The translations under genes were made by a program, and so were the position numbers. From Vibrio sp. MedPE-SWchi (GTDB lineage Bacteria > Pseudomonadota > Gammaproteobacteria > Enterobacterales > Vibrionaceae), in assembly GCA_001874155.1 (NCBI GenBank), contig MPDB01000001.1, positions 248,001 to 312,000 on the forward strand: DNA of 64,000 bases, read 5' to 3'. The notes beneath the pieces were generated by a model. That model made no database searches. It worked only from the letters and a program-made list of their open reading frames with translations, and had not been told where the DNA came from. Each line of letters begins with the position of its first letter. Position 1 is the stretch's first letter. Of this stretch, positions 8,663 to 17,931 are shown in pieces.

Positions 8663-9685
8663 ATGAAAAAGCTTGCAGTATTAGCGGCCATCACAGCCCC
8701 ATTCTCTATATCCGCTTTTGAGCTAAATGAACACATCGAAATCAAAGGCTTAACAGGCTTGTATCAAACCAATGGTGGCCCACTCACAGAAGGGTCGAAA
8801 GACGGTAATCCAATAGAAGGTAAAGTCCGTTTAAATGGACTAGCAAATTATAATATCTCACCAGATTTGTCTCTATTTGGCCGCATGGAATACGATCTTA
8901 ATTTCCTAGATTTTAAAGAAGGGACTGAAATAAAGAATGGTCAATTAAGGAAGCGCTATGAATATATTGGTGTTTCACATATCGATTATGGAAGCTTATG
9001 GTTTGGAAAAGACTGGGGGGCAAACTACGCACATTTACCCATTCTAAAAATGCGCTATCTAGGCTTCCAAGATGTTGCAGCTGCTCAAGCAACTTGGCGG
9101 AACAGCGACACATTATTATATAAAAACGAAATTGGTGACTTTGGCTTTGTTGCGTCAACCCAACTTTCAGAATCGAAGCGAAGCTTTGAATATAAAGATG
9201 ACGCCTTCACTACCGATGGCAATGCCTTCACGATTACTTATGGTACATCCCCTTTCTTTGGTGACGGTTTCGGTATTGGCTACTCCTACCATGATGCAGG
9301 GTTATACGGCCCTAATGGTGGTCTCTATAAAGACAAAGGCGATGCCACCCATAACATAGGTTCTCACTATCGAAATGGCCCTTGGTATATCGGTGCGACG
9401 ATCGCTAAATCCGATCTCAATACTAACGGCAAATCAGCCAACCTAAACGACTATACCTGGGACATTGCTGGTGAATACAGGTTCAGCAACGAACTTTCTT
9501 TGGTTGTTCATCATGCTCAGGTCTACGGCCGTTGGGGTACAGAAAATGAACGATTTGTTGGTTATGGTCTGCACTACAAGTTTACACCCCAGATTTTCCT
9601 AATGGCTGAAGGTCGATTCTCCGACGGTGGAGACAGTGGATCCATTGAAGATACCCATATAGCGGGTATTGAACTTACTTTCTAA
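8663..9685 (+). CDS. Outer-membrane porin (Gram-negative general porin type)
   Basis: 340 residues with a signal peptide (MKKLAVLAAITAPFSISA, cleavage before FELN). The mature protein shows alternating beta-strand character, and ends in IELTF with the C-terminal Phe that outer-membrane beta-barrels need for assembly. GSLWFGKDWGANYAHLP resembles the segment leading into the constriction loop of 16-stranded porins. The ribosome binding site is AAGGGAAAC. The next gene, doxX-like, starts 27 bases after its stop. Confidence 0.85.
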   Translation: MKKLAVLAAITAPFSISAFELNEHIEIKGLTGLYQTNGGPLTEGSKDGNPIEGKVRLNGLANYNISPDLSLFGRMEYDLNFLDFKEGTEIKNGQLRKRYEYIGVSHIDYGSLWFGKDWGANYAHLPILKMRYLGFQDVAAAQATWRNSDTLLYKNEIGDFGFVASTQLSESKRSFEYKDDAFTTDGNAFTITYGTSPFFGDGFGIGYSYHDAGLYGPNGGLYKDKGDATHNIGSHYRNGPWYIGATIAKSDLNTNGKSANLNDYTWDIAGEYRFSNELSLVVHHAQVYGRWGTENERFVGYGLHYKFTPQIFLMAEGRFSDGGDSGSIEDTHIAGIELTF

Positions 9686-9712
9686 TCAACTCAAATAATA
9701 GAGAATCTCATT

Positions 9713-10180
9713 ATGAATATCCTTGTCCCTCTTTTTAGTGGCTCTAACAACGGTCGCTTAGAACTTATTTTCCGCCTGGCTTTTGGATTTATCATGGCCT
9801 ATCACGGTTTCCATAAAGTGATGAACCCAATGGGCCTAGTACCATTTCTAGAAATGAAGTCGATACCATTTCCAGTATTATCCGCCTACCTTGCTGCGTA
9901 TACGGAATTCCTAGGTGGCATCGCGCTCATGCTCGGACTAATGACAAGACTTGCGTCTCTTGGTCTCGCCGTGTGTATGGCAGTGGCTATCGTGTCTTTA
10001 GGCGGTTTCAGCGCTGGTTTGAACTCTCTAAGTGGTGGTCTTGAATATCAATGGACCCTACTTTCAGTCTTTACTTACTTTGTCTGTGCAGGCTCAGGCA
10101 AGGCATCGCTAGATAGCGTCGTCTACAAACAACTAACCGAAGGCAAGAGTCGTGTTTTCTCTCAAGCGCGCTCTGCTTAA
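9713..10180 (+). CDS. DoxX-family membrane protein
   Basis: 155 residues with four hydrophobic helices and the DoxX opening LIFRLAFGFIMAYHGFHKV. The family is linked to redox and stress functions at the membrane, but the exact reaction is unclear. Likely co-transcribed with the porin 27 bases upstream. Confidence 0.85.
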   Translation: MNILVPLFSGSNNGRLELIFRLAFGFIMAYHGFHKVMNPMGLVPFLEMKSIPFPVLSAYLAAYTEFLGGIALMLGLMTRLASLGLAVCMAVAIVSLGGFSAGLNSLSGGLEYQWTLLSVFTYFVCAGSGKASLDSVVYKQLTEGKSRVFSQARSA

Positions 10181-10197
10181 TCAATAATCGTATTCAC

Positions 10198-10233
10198 AGT
10201 ACCTTGGTTCGGTTTCGTTCGAACTGGGGTACT
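10198..10233 (+). terminator. Possible terminator after doxX
   Basis: A 14-bp stem including G-T pairs, AGTACCTTGGTTCG (10198-10211) against CGAACTGGGGTACT (10220-10233), followed only by TATTTATA. The weak T run makes function uncertain. Confidence 0.5.
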
Positions 10234-10432
10234 TATTTATACACCTATCACTGAGCGTTATGCTCCAAGATCGAGCCGTAAATCTCGACTCATGCACGCT
10301 AAGGCTTTCACCAATATCTTCTTATTTACATAAGTAAACCCTAAGCCACAAAAAGATTCAGGGTTAAGAGTTTATTCCTAACTCTATTTCCGTTATCTTT
10401 ACCGCTTCGCAATTGAAGGTACAAGCAATAAC

Positions 10433-11482
10433 ATGCCATTAAAAACAGATGAATTGAGAACCCAACCATTGGGTCCGATGCCGACACCGGCAGAGCTTGG
10501 AAGCGCTCATCCGATTACTGAAGATGTTGCTAGCAAAATCGCGCATTCACGTCGCCAGATTGAAAACATTCTAACGGGTGAAGACAAACGACTACTGGTT
10601 ATTGTCGGCCCTTGTTCAGTGCATGACACTGACGCCGCGCTTGATTACGCAGCAAAACTCTCCAAGATTCAAACACAATACAGTGAAGAACTGTTTATTG
10701 TGATGCGTACTTACTTTGAAAAGCCACGAACAGTTGTGGGTTGGAAAGGCTTAATCACAGACCCTAATCTTGATGGCTCATATGCGCTAGAGACAGGCTT
10801 GAACAAAGCTCGTAAATTGCTGCTGGACATTAACAAACTGGGTTTGGCGACAGCGACCGAGTTCCTAGACATGATCACTGGCCAATACATTGCTGACCTG
10901 ATCTCTTGGGGTGCAATTGGAGCTAGAACAACAGAATCTCAAATTCATAGAGAAATGGCCTCTGCTCTGTCTTGTCCTGTAGGATTTAAGAATGGCACCA
11001 ATGGTAATGTGAAGATCGCTATTGATGCTATTCGCGCATCTAACGCCTCTCATTACTTCTACTCTCCAGATAAAAACGGTCGTATGACTGTGTATCGTAC
11101 TAGCGGAAACCCTCACGGCCACGTTATTTTACGCGGTGGAGACCAAGGGCCAAATTACGATGCTGAGTCAGTTGAAGAAGCATGCAAAAAATTGGATGAG
11201 GTTTCACTGCCTACCCGTTTGGTTGTCGATTTCAGTCACGCGAACTGTGAAAAACAGCACCGTAAACAGCTCGATGTTGCTCGTGATATCTGTAAGCAAA
11301 TTGAATCCGGTAAAAATAGAATTGCAGGCGTTATGGCAGAAAGCTTTATTGTTGAAGGTAACCAGCCGATGTGCGATCTCAACAACCTGACTTATGGCCA
11401 GTCCATTACAGACCCTTGCCTGAGCTGGAACGATACAGAAACAATGCTTGAAATGCTCGCAAACGCTGTAAAAGCTCGTTAA
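10433..11482 (+). CDS. aroH: DAHP synthase, AroH-type
   Basis: 349 residues, class I 3-deoxy-D-arabino-heptulosonate-7-phosphate synthase. It condenses phosphoenolpyruvate and erythrose-4-phosphate at the first step of aromatic amino-acid synthesis. Motifs include LLVIVGPCSVHD, TYFEKPRTVVGWKG, GAIGARTTESQ and KNGTNGN. The TDELRT start, TPAEL, and HREMASALSCP fit E. coli AroH (Trp-sensitive) better than AroG or AroF; the feedback ligand is inferred, not shown. YajQ follows 21 bases later. A short leader-region hairpin (10367-10385) lies before the start, with no Trp-rich leader peptide seen. Confidence 0.92.
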   Translation: MPLKTDELRTQPLGPMPTPAELGSAHPITEDVASKIAHSRRQIENILTGEDKRLLVIVGPCSVHDTDAALDYAAKLSKIQTQYSEELFIVMRTYFEKPRTVVGWKGLITDPNLDGSYALETGLNKARKLLLDINKLGLATATEFLDMITGQYIADLISWGAIGARTTESQIHREMASALSCPVGFKNGTNGNVKIAIDAIRASNASHYFYSPDKNGRMTVYRTSGNPHGHVILRGGDQGPNYDAESVEEACKKLDEVSLPTRLVVDFSHANCEKQHRKQLDVARDICKQIESGKNRIAGVMAESFIVEGNQPMCDLNNLTYGQSITDPCLSWNDTETMLEMLANAVKAR

Positions 11483-11503
11483 CCATTTGATAAGGAAAGA
11501 GAC

Positions 11504-11989
11504 ATGCCTTCTTTTGATATTATTTCAGAAATAGACACAGTGGAACTTCGCAATGCAGTTGATAACGCATCTCGAGAACTCACCACTCGTTTTGACTTCC
11601 GTAACGTTACGGCTAGCTTTGAACTGCTTAAAGACGAGAATGTTAAACTCTCCACTGAAAGTGATTTTCAGTTAAAGCAGATGCGCGATATCTTGCGTTC
11701 GCAACTAACTAAACGTGGTATTGATCCTACTGCTATGGAGTCTCTCACTGCAGAGCAGACGGGTAAGAGTTGGCACCAAAACGTATCTTTTAAGCAAGGT
11801 ATTGATACGCCAGTTGCTAAGAAGATTGTTAAAGCCGTTAAAGACTCTAAGCTCAAAGTTCAGGTTTCGATCCAGGGTGAAAAAGTTCGAGTGAATGGGA
11901 AAAAGAGAGACGACTTGCAAGCGACTATGGCGCTAGTCAAGAATGGTGAACTTGGTCAACCATTCCAGTTCGACAATTTCCGAGACTAG
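11504..11989 (+). CDS. yajQ: YajQ-family protein
   Basis: 161 residues, full length for YajQ, beginning [11 protein letters not shown] and containing two ferredoxin-like halves. Family members bind nucleotides, and in Xanthomonas and Pseudomonas a homologue is a c-di-GMP effector. [22 protein letters not shown] is a characteristic segment. Ribosome binding site AAGGAAAG. It is probably co-transcribed with aroH, and a strong terminator follows. Confidence 0.92.
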   Translation: MPSFDIISEIDTVELRNAVDNASRELTTRFDFRNVTASFELLKDENVKLSTESDFQLKQMRDILRSQLTKRGIDPTAMESLTAEQTGKSWHQNVSFKQGIDTPVAKKIVKAVKDSKLKVQVSIQGEKVRVNGKKRDDLQATMALVKNGELGQPFQFDNFRD

Positions 11990-12030
11990 ATCCGTATAAT
12001 TCTGCGATTGCAGAGGCGATATGGATAAGA

Positions 12031-12066
12031 AAAGCCGCTATTCGATTTAAAATAGCGGCTTTTTAT
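12031..12066. terminator. Bidirectional terminator between yajQ and the siroheme gene
   Basis: AAAGCCGCTATT (12031-12042) pairs with AATAGCGGCTTT (12051-12062), with a T run to the right and an A run to the left, so it can serve both converging genes. Confidence 0.85.
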
Positions 12067-12084
12067 TGTTTAAAATTCGAGTGG

Positions 12085-13023
12085 TTATTTAACACGCCCA
12101 GAGATCAAGAGCTCGTCATTCTTCATTAATAAAGCATACTCATGACAGTCTTCAGGAACGAACACACAAACACGTTGATCCTTGTTTCTTGCTGATTGCA
12201 GCTTATCCGCTAAATCCATTGGGGATGAGAAGCCTACTCTTTCCGCATCGCGACGAGATAAATCAATAAACTCAAATGGGCAATTCGAATGATGCAAGAT
12301 CAATTCTGCTTGCTGCATGTAGCGCATCGCTTTAATCGTTAATAGTTCGACATCGTCGGTAAAACCAATCCAGAAACAAAAGCCCTTTTCATCTAGATCC
12401 GAATTTAGCAGCTCAACGTAGTATGATTCGAGTTCTTCTCTCGTTGTCGCCGCATTCACCGTCGTAGAATTTAAGTACTTTTCCCAAAACTTTCTTCTTG
12501 AATCGACAGTCGCCAAGCGCTCTTTAATAGAGTTACGCTTTGACGCCGCGAAGTCAGCAACTAGAGCTAAGTTATGCGGTAGCACCGTTTCAAGGGTCTC
12601 TCGTATATTGCGCACTAAGACAGGCGACGCCCCACCGCTTGATATTGCTATTTGAATACGACCACGGTTGACCATTGAAGGCGTGATAAAATCGCAATAT
12701 GGCAGGTCATCGACCACATTCACAAGAATCCCCTGACTCTTCGCATCTTTATATACTTGATGGTTCAAGCTAGGATTATCGGTTGTAGCCCATACCTGAA
12801 CATACTCTTTTCGAATACATTCAGATGAATAAAAATGCTGAACCCAGTGGCATTTATTTTCACTAACAAGAGCTTGCAAATAATCATCGATTTTTGGGGA
12901 CGTTATCGTCACTAGCGCCCCTGCTCTAAGTAACGAGTCCACCTTACGACAAGCGACCTCTCCCCCACCAACAACCAAAACCGGCTTGTTTTCCAAGTCC
13001 ATAAATAGTGGAAAATACTGCAT
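12085..13023 (-). CDS. Siroheme synthase N-terminal (precorrin-2 dehydrogenase/ferrochelatase) protein with truncated SUMT-like tail
   Basis: 312 residues. Residues 1-~205 match the CysG N-terminal/Met8p fold, which oxidises precorrin-2 with NAD and inserts iron: PVLVVGGGEVACRKVDSLL is the Rossmann motif, and VNVVDDLPYCDFITPSMVNRG and ISSGGASPVLVRNIRE are family hallmarks. Full CysG then has a SUMT domain of about 250 residues. Here only about 95 residues follow, beginning WIGFTDDVELLTIKAMRYMQQAELIL, which align with the start of SUMT but lack its GAGPGD motif. The tail is thus unlikely to be a methyltransferase. No nearby cobA is seen. Confidence 0.88.
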   Translation of the reverse strand: MQYFPLFMDLENKPVLVVGGGEVACRKVDSLLRAGALVTITSPKIDDYLQALVSENKCHWVQHFYSSECIRKEYVQVWATTDNPSLNHQVYKDAKSQGILVNVVDDLPYCDFITPSMVNRGRIQIAISSGGASPVLVRNIRETLETVLPHNLALVADFAASKRNSIKERLATVDSRRKFWEKYLNSTTVNAATTREELESYYVELLNSDLDEKGFCFWIGFTDDVELLTIKAMRYMQQAELILHHSNCPFEFIDLSRRDAERVGFSSPMDLADKLQSARNKDQRVCVFVPEDCHEYALLMKNDELLISGRVK

Positions 13024-13215
13024 TTCAATCCCTGAACTAGTTAAATATCTATTGATTACATCCTAACAGAATTGGGGCAACGTTTTCATCCCAAACAAGA
13101 AAATCATTTATTTTAATCCGAATTTTCCTGCTAAAGCAGTGACTATAACTAACAAACAACTCATTAACATTTATTTACACCTTCAATAGCAATAAGTTAA
13201 CTTCAATAACTCTGT

Positions 13216-13232
13216 TGCATTCATCAGGTGCA
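13216..13232. promoter_or_regulatory. NtrC-like binding site
   Basis: TGCATTCATCAGGTGCA is 17 bases with TGCA arms spaced as in the NtrC consensus (TGCACTA-N3-TGGTGCA), matching well in the right half. A second GTGCA/TGCAC dyad overlaps it on the right (13228-13241). Its centre lies about 85 bases before the predicted sigma-54 start. Confidence 0.42.
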
Positions 13233-13282
13233 CAGTTGCACTATTTACAAGCCCGTAACATTTCGTCATTCTAACTACTGTT

Positions 13283-13298
13283 CGGTATTGTGATTGCT
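13283..13298 (+). promoter_or_regulatory. Candidate sigma-54 (-24/-12) promoter for aapJQMP
   Basis: CGGTATTGTGATTGCT has GG and GC at the required 10-base separation and the TTGCT of the -12 box. With the upstream NtrC-like dyad it suggests nitrogen control of the transporter. The -24 box is incomplete (CGG instead of TGGCAC). Confidence 0.42.
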
Positions 13299-13478
13299 AT
13301 CAAATATCTTTTCATTTTAGATATTTGTGAAAATACAAAACCTTACCTACGCTTATAAATGGTTGGAACGGGTAGATTGAAAATCTCTATTTTTCCACTA
13401 ATAAATAAAAAACAACATTTTTAGCACGTTGTATCAGGTGTCACCTGGTTTAACATGGATCATACAGGAAGGATACAA

Positions 13479-14507
13479 ATGACAAATAAACTAACACTTC
13501 TTGCTTCTGTTGTAGCTGCATCGACTGCCCTGATGTCGACTACAGTCTCTGCTGCAGACAGCACTCTAGACAAAGTTACTAAACAAGGCTTTCTAACTTG
13601 TGGTGTCAGTACTGGCCTACCTGGGTTTTCAAACCCAAATTCAAAAGGCGAGTGGGAAGGAATCGATGTTGAATATTGTCAAGGACTGGCTGCGGCTGTT
13701 CTAGGCGATAAAACAAAAGTCAAGTATGTACCGCTAACGGCTAAAGAGCGTTTTACTGCTCTACAATCTGGTGAAATTGATGTCCTATCTCGTAACACTA
13801 CTTGGACTCTTCACCGTGATACGGCTCTTGGTTTGAACTTCGTAGGTGTAAACTACTACGATGGTCAAGGTTTCATGGTTAAGAAAGACCTTGGAATTAC
13901 AAGCGCTAAAGAACTTGATGGTGCGTCAGTTTGTGTACAATCAGGTACGACTACTGAATTGAACCTTGCGGATTACTTCCGTAACCAAGGCATGGCATAC
14001 AAGCCAGTTGTATTCGATACAGCAGCTCAAACATCTAAAGGTTTTGATGCGGGTCGTTGTGATGTGCTTACAACTGACCAATCTGGTCTTTACGCACTTC
14101 GTCTTAACCTAGCTGATCCAAGCTCAGCAATGGTACTTCCAGAAATCATCTCTAAAGAACCACTAGGCCCAGTTGTTCGTCAAGACGACGACAAATGGTT
14201 TAACGTTGCCAAGTGGACACTTAGTGCAATGATCAATGCCGAAGAATACGGTATCTCATCTAAGAACGCGGATGAAATGCTGAAATCAACCGATCCAAAC
14301 ATCAAACGTATCCTGGGAGTAGATGGCCCTAAAGGTAAAGGTTTAGGTATTCGTGATGATTGGGGTTACCAAGTTATTAAACAAGTTGGTAATTACGGTG
14401 AGAGTTTCGAACGTACTGTAGGTACAGGTTCTCCACTTCAAATTTCACGTGGTGTTAACGCGCTTTGGAATGCAGGCGGCTTCATGTACGCTCCACCAAT
14501 CCGTTAA
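13479..14507 (+). CDS. aapJ: General amino-acid ABC transporter, periplasmic binding protein AapJ
   Basis: 342 residues from the ATG at 13479, which has AGGAAGGA just upstream; the ATG at 13455 in the same frame has no such site. Signal peptide with cleavage near VSAADS. The mature part is a family-3 solute-binding protein: LTCGVSTGLPGFSNP, then YVPLTAKERFTALQSGEIDVL, then NTTWTLHRD. AapJ delivers L-amino acids to the AapQM permease. It heads the aapJQMP operon. A hairpin with four T follows, which would favour surplus AapJ over the membrane parts. Confidence 0.93.
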   Translation: MTNKLTLLASVVAASTALMSTTVSAADSTLDKVTKQGFLTCGVSTGLPGFSNPNSKGEWEGIDVEYCQGLAAAVLGDKTKVKYVPLTAKERFTALQSGEIDVLSRNTTWTLHRDTALGLNFVGVNYYDGQGFMVKKDLGITSAKELDGASVCVQSGTTTELNLADYFRNQGMAYKPVVFDTAAQTSKGFDAGRCDVLTTDQSGLYALRLNLADPSSAMVLPEIISKEPLGPVVRQDDDKWFNVAKWTLSAMINAEEYGISSKNADEMLKSTDPNIKRILGVDGPKGKGLGIRDDWGYQVIKQVGNYGESFERTVGTGSPLQISRGVNALWNAGGFMYAPPIR

Positions 14508-14520
14508 TTACAAACAAAAT

Positions 14521-14542
14521 GGGCGGTTTAGGCCGCCCTTTT
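14521..14542 (+). terminator. Intra-operon attenuating terminator between aapJ and aapQ
   Basis: GGGCGG (14521-14526), loop TTTAGG, CCGCCC (14533-14538), then TTTT. It is short, so partial read-through into aapQ is likely. Confidence 0.7.
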
Positions 14543-14614
14543 GCTATGTCCAATTCATGAATACATGGCAAAAATAGTTTTTATAATAAAAATGGATTTT
14601 GAGGTTATTGTTGT

Positions 14615-15811
14615 ATGAAACCCAATAAAAGTACGGCACCTTCCGCCACCGGAAAGAGTGCTAGCCTGCTATACAATCCCACTTTTAGATCTGTCGTCTT
14701 TCAGATTATTGCTGTTTTGGCTCTTATCTTTTTCTTCTATTCTATTGTTAACAATGCATTAACCAACCTTGATGCTCGTGGTATCGCCACAGGTTTTGGT
14801 TTTCTTGATCAAGAAGCCGGCTTTGGTATTGGTTTAACACTCATTGAGTACGATGAAACCTTCTCTTATGGACGAACCTTTTTCATCGGATTGCTTAATA
14901 CTGCGTTGGTATCCTTTTTAGGCATCATTTTAGCGACGGTTATCGGTTTCTCGATGGGTATCGCTCGTTTGTCTTCAAACTGGCTTGTCAGCCGATTAGC
15001 CGCTGTTTACATTGAGATTTTCCGTAACATCCCTTTACTGCTTCAAATATTCTTTTGGTATTTTGCTGTTCTACAGGCGCTGCCTTCACCTAGACAGAGT
15101 ATGAGCCTAGGCGAAGCAATATTCCTTAATGTTCGAGGACTTTACTTCCCTGCCCCTATTATGGAGCAAGGCAGTGGTATTGTTATTGCTGCGTTTGTAA
15201 TCGGTGTTCTGGCTACGATCTTCATTGCGATCTGGGCAAAGAACAAGCAGAAATTAACTGGCCAACAAACACCAATGGGCAGAATCATTTTGCTCTTGTG
15301 CGTTGTCATACCTGTTATCGTCTACTTCCTGATGGGATCGCCAATCAGCGCTCAATATCCAGAGCTTAAAGGCTTTAACTTTAGAGGTGGCATAAGCATT
15401 ATTCCTGAGCTAGCAGCCTTGTTGCTTGCACTATCCATCTATACAGCGGCATTCATCGCCGAAATTGTAAGATCGGGTATTAATGCTGTAAGTCATGGTC
15501 AAACTGAAGCGGCAATGAGCCTTGGCTTACCTCGCTCTCGTACTTTGAAGTTAGTTGTTATCCCTCAAGCGCTAAGAATTATCATTCCACCGCTAACGAG
15601 CCAATACTTAAATCTAACGAAAAACTCCTCACTCGCCATGGCGATTGGTTACCCTGATCTTGTTTCTGTATTTGCGGGCACCACGCTCAACCAGACTGGG
15701 CAAGCCATTGAAATCATAGCAATGACTATGGGTGTTTATCTGACGTTAAGTCTACTAACGTCTGCATTAATGAACATTTATAACCGCAAAGTTGCGCTGG
15801 TGGAGAGATAA
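14615..15811 (+). CDS. aapQ: Amino-acid ABC transporter permease AapQ
   Basis: 398 residues with several hydrophobic helices and the inner-membrane permease signature near EAAMSLGLPRSRTLKLVVIP, the EAA loop that contacts the ATPase. The GRTFFIGLLNTALVSFLGI start of the permease domain and FRNIPLLLQIFFWYF are typical of His/Glu/Gln/Arg-type permeases. The stop is one base before the aapM ATG. Confidence 0.93.
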   Translation: MKPNKSTAPSATGKSASLLYNPTFRSVVFQIIAVLALIFFFYSIVNNALTNLDARGIATGFGFLDQEAGFGIGLTLIEYDETFSYGRTFFIGLLNTALVSFLGIILATVIGFSMGIARLSSNWLVSRLAAVYIEIFRNIPLLLQIFFWYFAVLQALPSPRQSMSLGEAIFLNVRGLYFPAPIMEQGSGIVIAAFVIGVLATIFIAIWAKNKQKLTGQQTPMGRIILLLCVVIPVIVYFLMGSPISAQYPELKGFNFRGGISIIPELAALLLALSIYTAAFIAEIVRSGINAVSHGQTEAAMSLGLPRSRTLKLVVIPQALRIIIPPLTSQYLNLTKNSSLAMAIGYPDLVSVFAGTTLNQTGQAIEIIAMTMGVYLTLSLLTSALMNIYNRKVALVER

Positions 15812-15812
15812 T

Positions 15813-16910
15813 ATGAGTACACATCAATTTCAACCCGACCTTCCGCCACCAGGTAACACTGTTGGGCTAGTTGGTTGGTTACGTAAGAATCTCTTTAGTA
15901 GCCCTGCAAACTCAATCGTCACTGTGATTCTCGGTTACATTGTATTTTCTTTACTGTTTAATGTTCTCGACTGGGCGTTTATCAACGCTGATTGGATAGG
16001 AACAACCCGTGATGACTGTAGCCGAGATGGCGCTTGTTGGGTGTTTATTAGTGTCCGCTGGGAACAGTTCATGTACGGCTTCTACCCTGAAGCTGAGCTA
16101 TGGCGACCTAGACTATTCTACGCTACATTAGCCATTTTCACTGTATTGCTCGCATACGAAAAGACGCCAAAACGTATGTGGATTTGGTTGTTCTTCGTCA
16201 ACATCTATCCATTTATCATCGCAGGTTTACTTTACGGTGGCGTATTTGGACTAGAAGTCGTATCAACACATAAATGGGGTGGCTTACTAGTAACGCTAAT
16301 CATCGCTTTAGTTGGTATTGTAGTGTCTCTTCCAATCGGTGTCGCGTTAGCACTAGGGCGCCGTTCTGAGATGCCAATCATTCGTAGTATATGTACTGTA
16401 TACATTGAAATCTGGCGTGGCGTACCGCTCATAACCGTTCTATTCATGGCATCAGTGATGTTACCGTTGTTCCTTTCTGAAGGTTCAGAAACCGATAAGC
16501 TTATTAGAGCACTTATTGGTGTGGTTATGTTCAGTGCCGCCTATATGGCGGAAGTGGTTCGTGGTGGTTTACAAGCGATCCCTAAGGGCCAGTATGAAGC
16601 GGCTGATGCGCTTGGATTGAGTTACTGGAAGAAAACTGGGCTCATCATTTTGCCTCAAGCACTTAAGATTACTATTCCTTCTATCGTAAATACCTTTATC
16701 GGGCTATTTAAAGATACAAGTTTAGTACTCATTATCGGTATGTTTGATGTATTGGGCATTGGCCAAGCAGCAAACACCGACCCAGAGTGGTTAGGATTTT
16801 CATCAGAAAGTTATGTATTTGTCGCGTTAGTGTTCTGGGTATTCTGTTTCAGCATGTCGAGATATTCGATTTGGCTAGAAAACAGACTCAATACCGGTCA
16901 CAAACGATAA
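15813..16910 (+). CDS. aapM: Amino-acid ABC transporter permease AapM
   Basis: 365 residues from the ATG at 15813, which follows the aapQ stop by one base and has GGAGAG upstream; an in-frame TTG at 15792 would overlap aapQ and is less likely. It carries EAADALGLSYWKKTGLIILP, the ATPase-contacting EAA loop, and IWRGVPLITVLFMAS. It pairs with AapQ to form the membrane channel. Confidence 0.93.
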   Translation: MSTHQFQPDLPPPGNTVGLVGWLRKNLFSSPANSIVTVILGYIVFSLLFNVLDWAFINADWIGTTRDDCSRDGACWVFISVRWEQFMYGFYPEAELWRPRLFYATLAIFTVLLAYEKTPKRMWIWLFFVNIYPFIIAGLLYGGVFGLEVVSTHKWGGLLVTLIIALVGIVVSLPIGVALALGRRSEMPIIRSICTVYIEIWRGVPLITVLFMASVMLPLFLSEGSETDKLIRALIGVVMFSAAYMAEVVRGGLQAIPKGQYEAADALGLSYWKKTGLIILPQALKITIPSIVNTFIGLFKDTSLVLIIGMFDVLGIGQAANTDPEWLGFSSESYVFVALVFWVFCFSMSRYSIWLENRLNTGHKR

Positions 16911-16931
16911 TTCAAAGATCAAGGACGTAAT

Positions 16932-17714
16932 ATGACGCAACAACAAAACACAGCACCGGTTACTGAACACGACTCATCAGAACCAATGATTCAAATTAAC
17001 GATATGAATAAGTGGTACGGTGAGTTCCACGTGCTTAAGAACATAAACCTTACGGTAAAGAAAGGTGAAAAGATTGTAGTCTGTGGCCCGTCTGGGTCAG
17101 GTAAATCGACAATGATTCGCTGTATTAACCGTTTAGAAGAACACCAAAAAGGTGACATCTTCGTTTCAGGCAATGAACTAACAGAAGACCTTAAAAATAT
17201 TGAAGCAGTGAGAAAGGAAGTGGGGATGTGTTTCCAGCACTTTAACCTTTTCCCTCACCTAACCGTATTAGAGAACTGTACGCTAGCGCCAATTTGGGTT
17301 AAGAAAATGCCTAAAGAAGAAGCCGAAGCGATTGCTATGAAATATCTAGAGCGCGTTAAGATTCCTGATCAAGCAGATAAGTTTCCTGGGCAACTTTCTG
17401 GTGGACAACAACAACGTGTAGCAATAGCGCGTTCTTTGTGCATGAATCCACAAGTAATGTTATTTGATGAGCCTACCTCAGCACTCGATCCAGAGATGGT
17501 TCGTGAAGTACTTGACGTAATGGTCGAGCTTGCTGAAGAAGGTATGACGATGATTTGTGTTACGCACGAAATGGGCTTCGCAAAAGAGGTGGCTGACCGT
17601 GTGATATTCATGGATGCGGGTGAAATTATTGAAGAAAACAACCCTGTTGATTTTTTTGAGAACCCACAATCCGATAGAACACAAAACTTCTTAGCTCAAA
17701 TCCTACATCACTAA
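16932..17714 (+). CDS. aapP: Amino-acid ABC transporter ATPase AapP
   Basis: 260 residues. Walker [11 protein letters not shown]-loop [11 protein letters not shown], signature [13 protein letters not shown], Walker [13 protein letters not shown] and the switch histidine in CVTHEMG are all intact. It powers AapQM. It ends the operon and a strong terminator follows. Confidence 0.96.
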   Translation: MTQQQNTAPVTEHDSSEPMIQINDMNKWYGEFHVLKNINLTVKKGEKIVVCGPSGSGKSTMIRCINRLEEHQKGDIFVSGNELTEDLKNIEAVRKEVGMCFQHFNLFPHLTVLENCTLAPIWVKKMPKEEAEAIAMKYLERVKIPDQADKFPGQLSGGQQQRVAIARSLCMNPQVMLFDEPTSALDPEMVREVLDVMVELAEEGMTMICVTHEMGFAKEVADRVIFMDAGEIIEENNPVDFFENPQSDRTQNFLAQILHH

Positions 17715-17753
17715 AGCTAACTAGATCTCTTAGAGATTTGCAAACAACAGTGA

Positions 17754-17782
17754 AAAGAGGCGATAATGGTCGCCTCTTTTTT
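17754..17782 (+). terminator. Terminator of aapJQMP
   Basis: AAAGAGGCGA (17754-17763), loop TAATGG, TCGCCTCTTT (17770-17779) and further T. Confidence 0.9.
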
Positions 17783-17865
17783 ATTGGTTATATCGTGTTA
17801 CATCTTTGTAGGTACATAACGCGCTATTTCCATTATTATTTTAAATAACGTTAGTCACGTAATGG

Positions 17866-17894
17866 GTTGATTTTTTCTAAGAATACCCCCATAA
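17866..17894 (+). promoter_or_regulatory. Possible sigma-32 (heat-shock) promoter for yccA
   Basis: GTTGATT (17866-17872) and CCCCATAA (17887-17894) separated by 14 bases resemble the CTTGAAA / CCCCATNT elements of heat-shock promoters. The -10 part is good and the -35 part imperfect. Confidence 0.33.
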
Positions 17895-17931
17895 ATATAC
17901 TTATAAAGATAAACTCTTCACGAGGAAGATT

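Larger units (their letters stand above)
13024..13478. other. Intergenic region upstream of aapJ
   Basis: 455 bases with no ORF of note. It includes the NtrC-like dyad and the -24/-12 element listed separately, and a long AT-rich leader before the aapJ ribosome binding site. Confidence 0.7.

Noticed and set aside
10325..10338. TTTAC-ATAA-GTAAA dyad before aroH as a TyrR box
   Set aside because: The arms are in the reverse order to the TyrR box TGTAAA-N6-TTTACA; no TrpR-like operator was seen either.
10260..10340. Leader peptide for aroH attenuation
   Set aside because: The short frame starting at 10260 holds no Trp codons or run of aromatic codons.
13455..13478. Upstream ATG of aapJ
   Set aside because: It lacks a ribosome binding site and would place polar residues ahead of a clean signal peptide.
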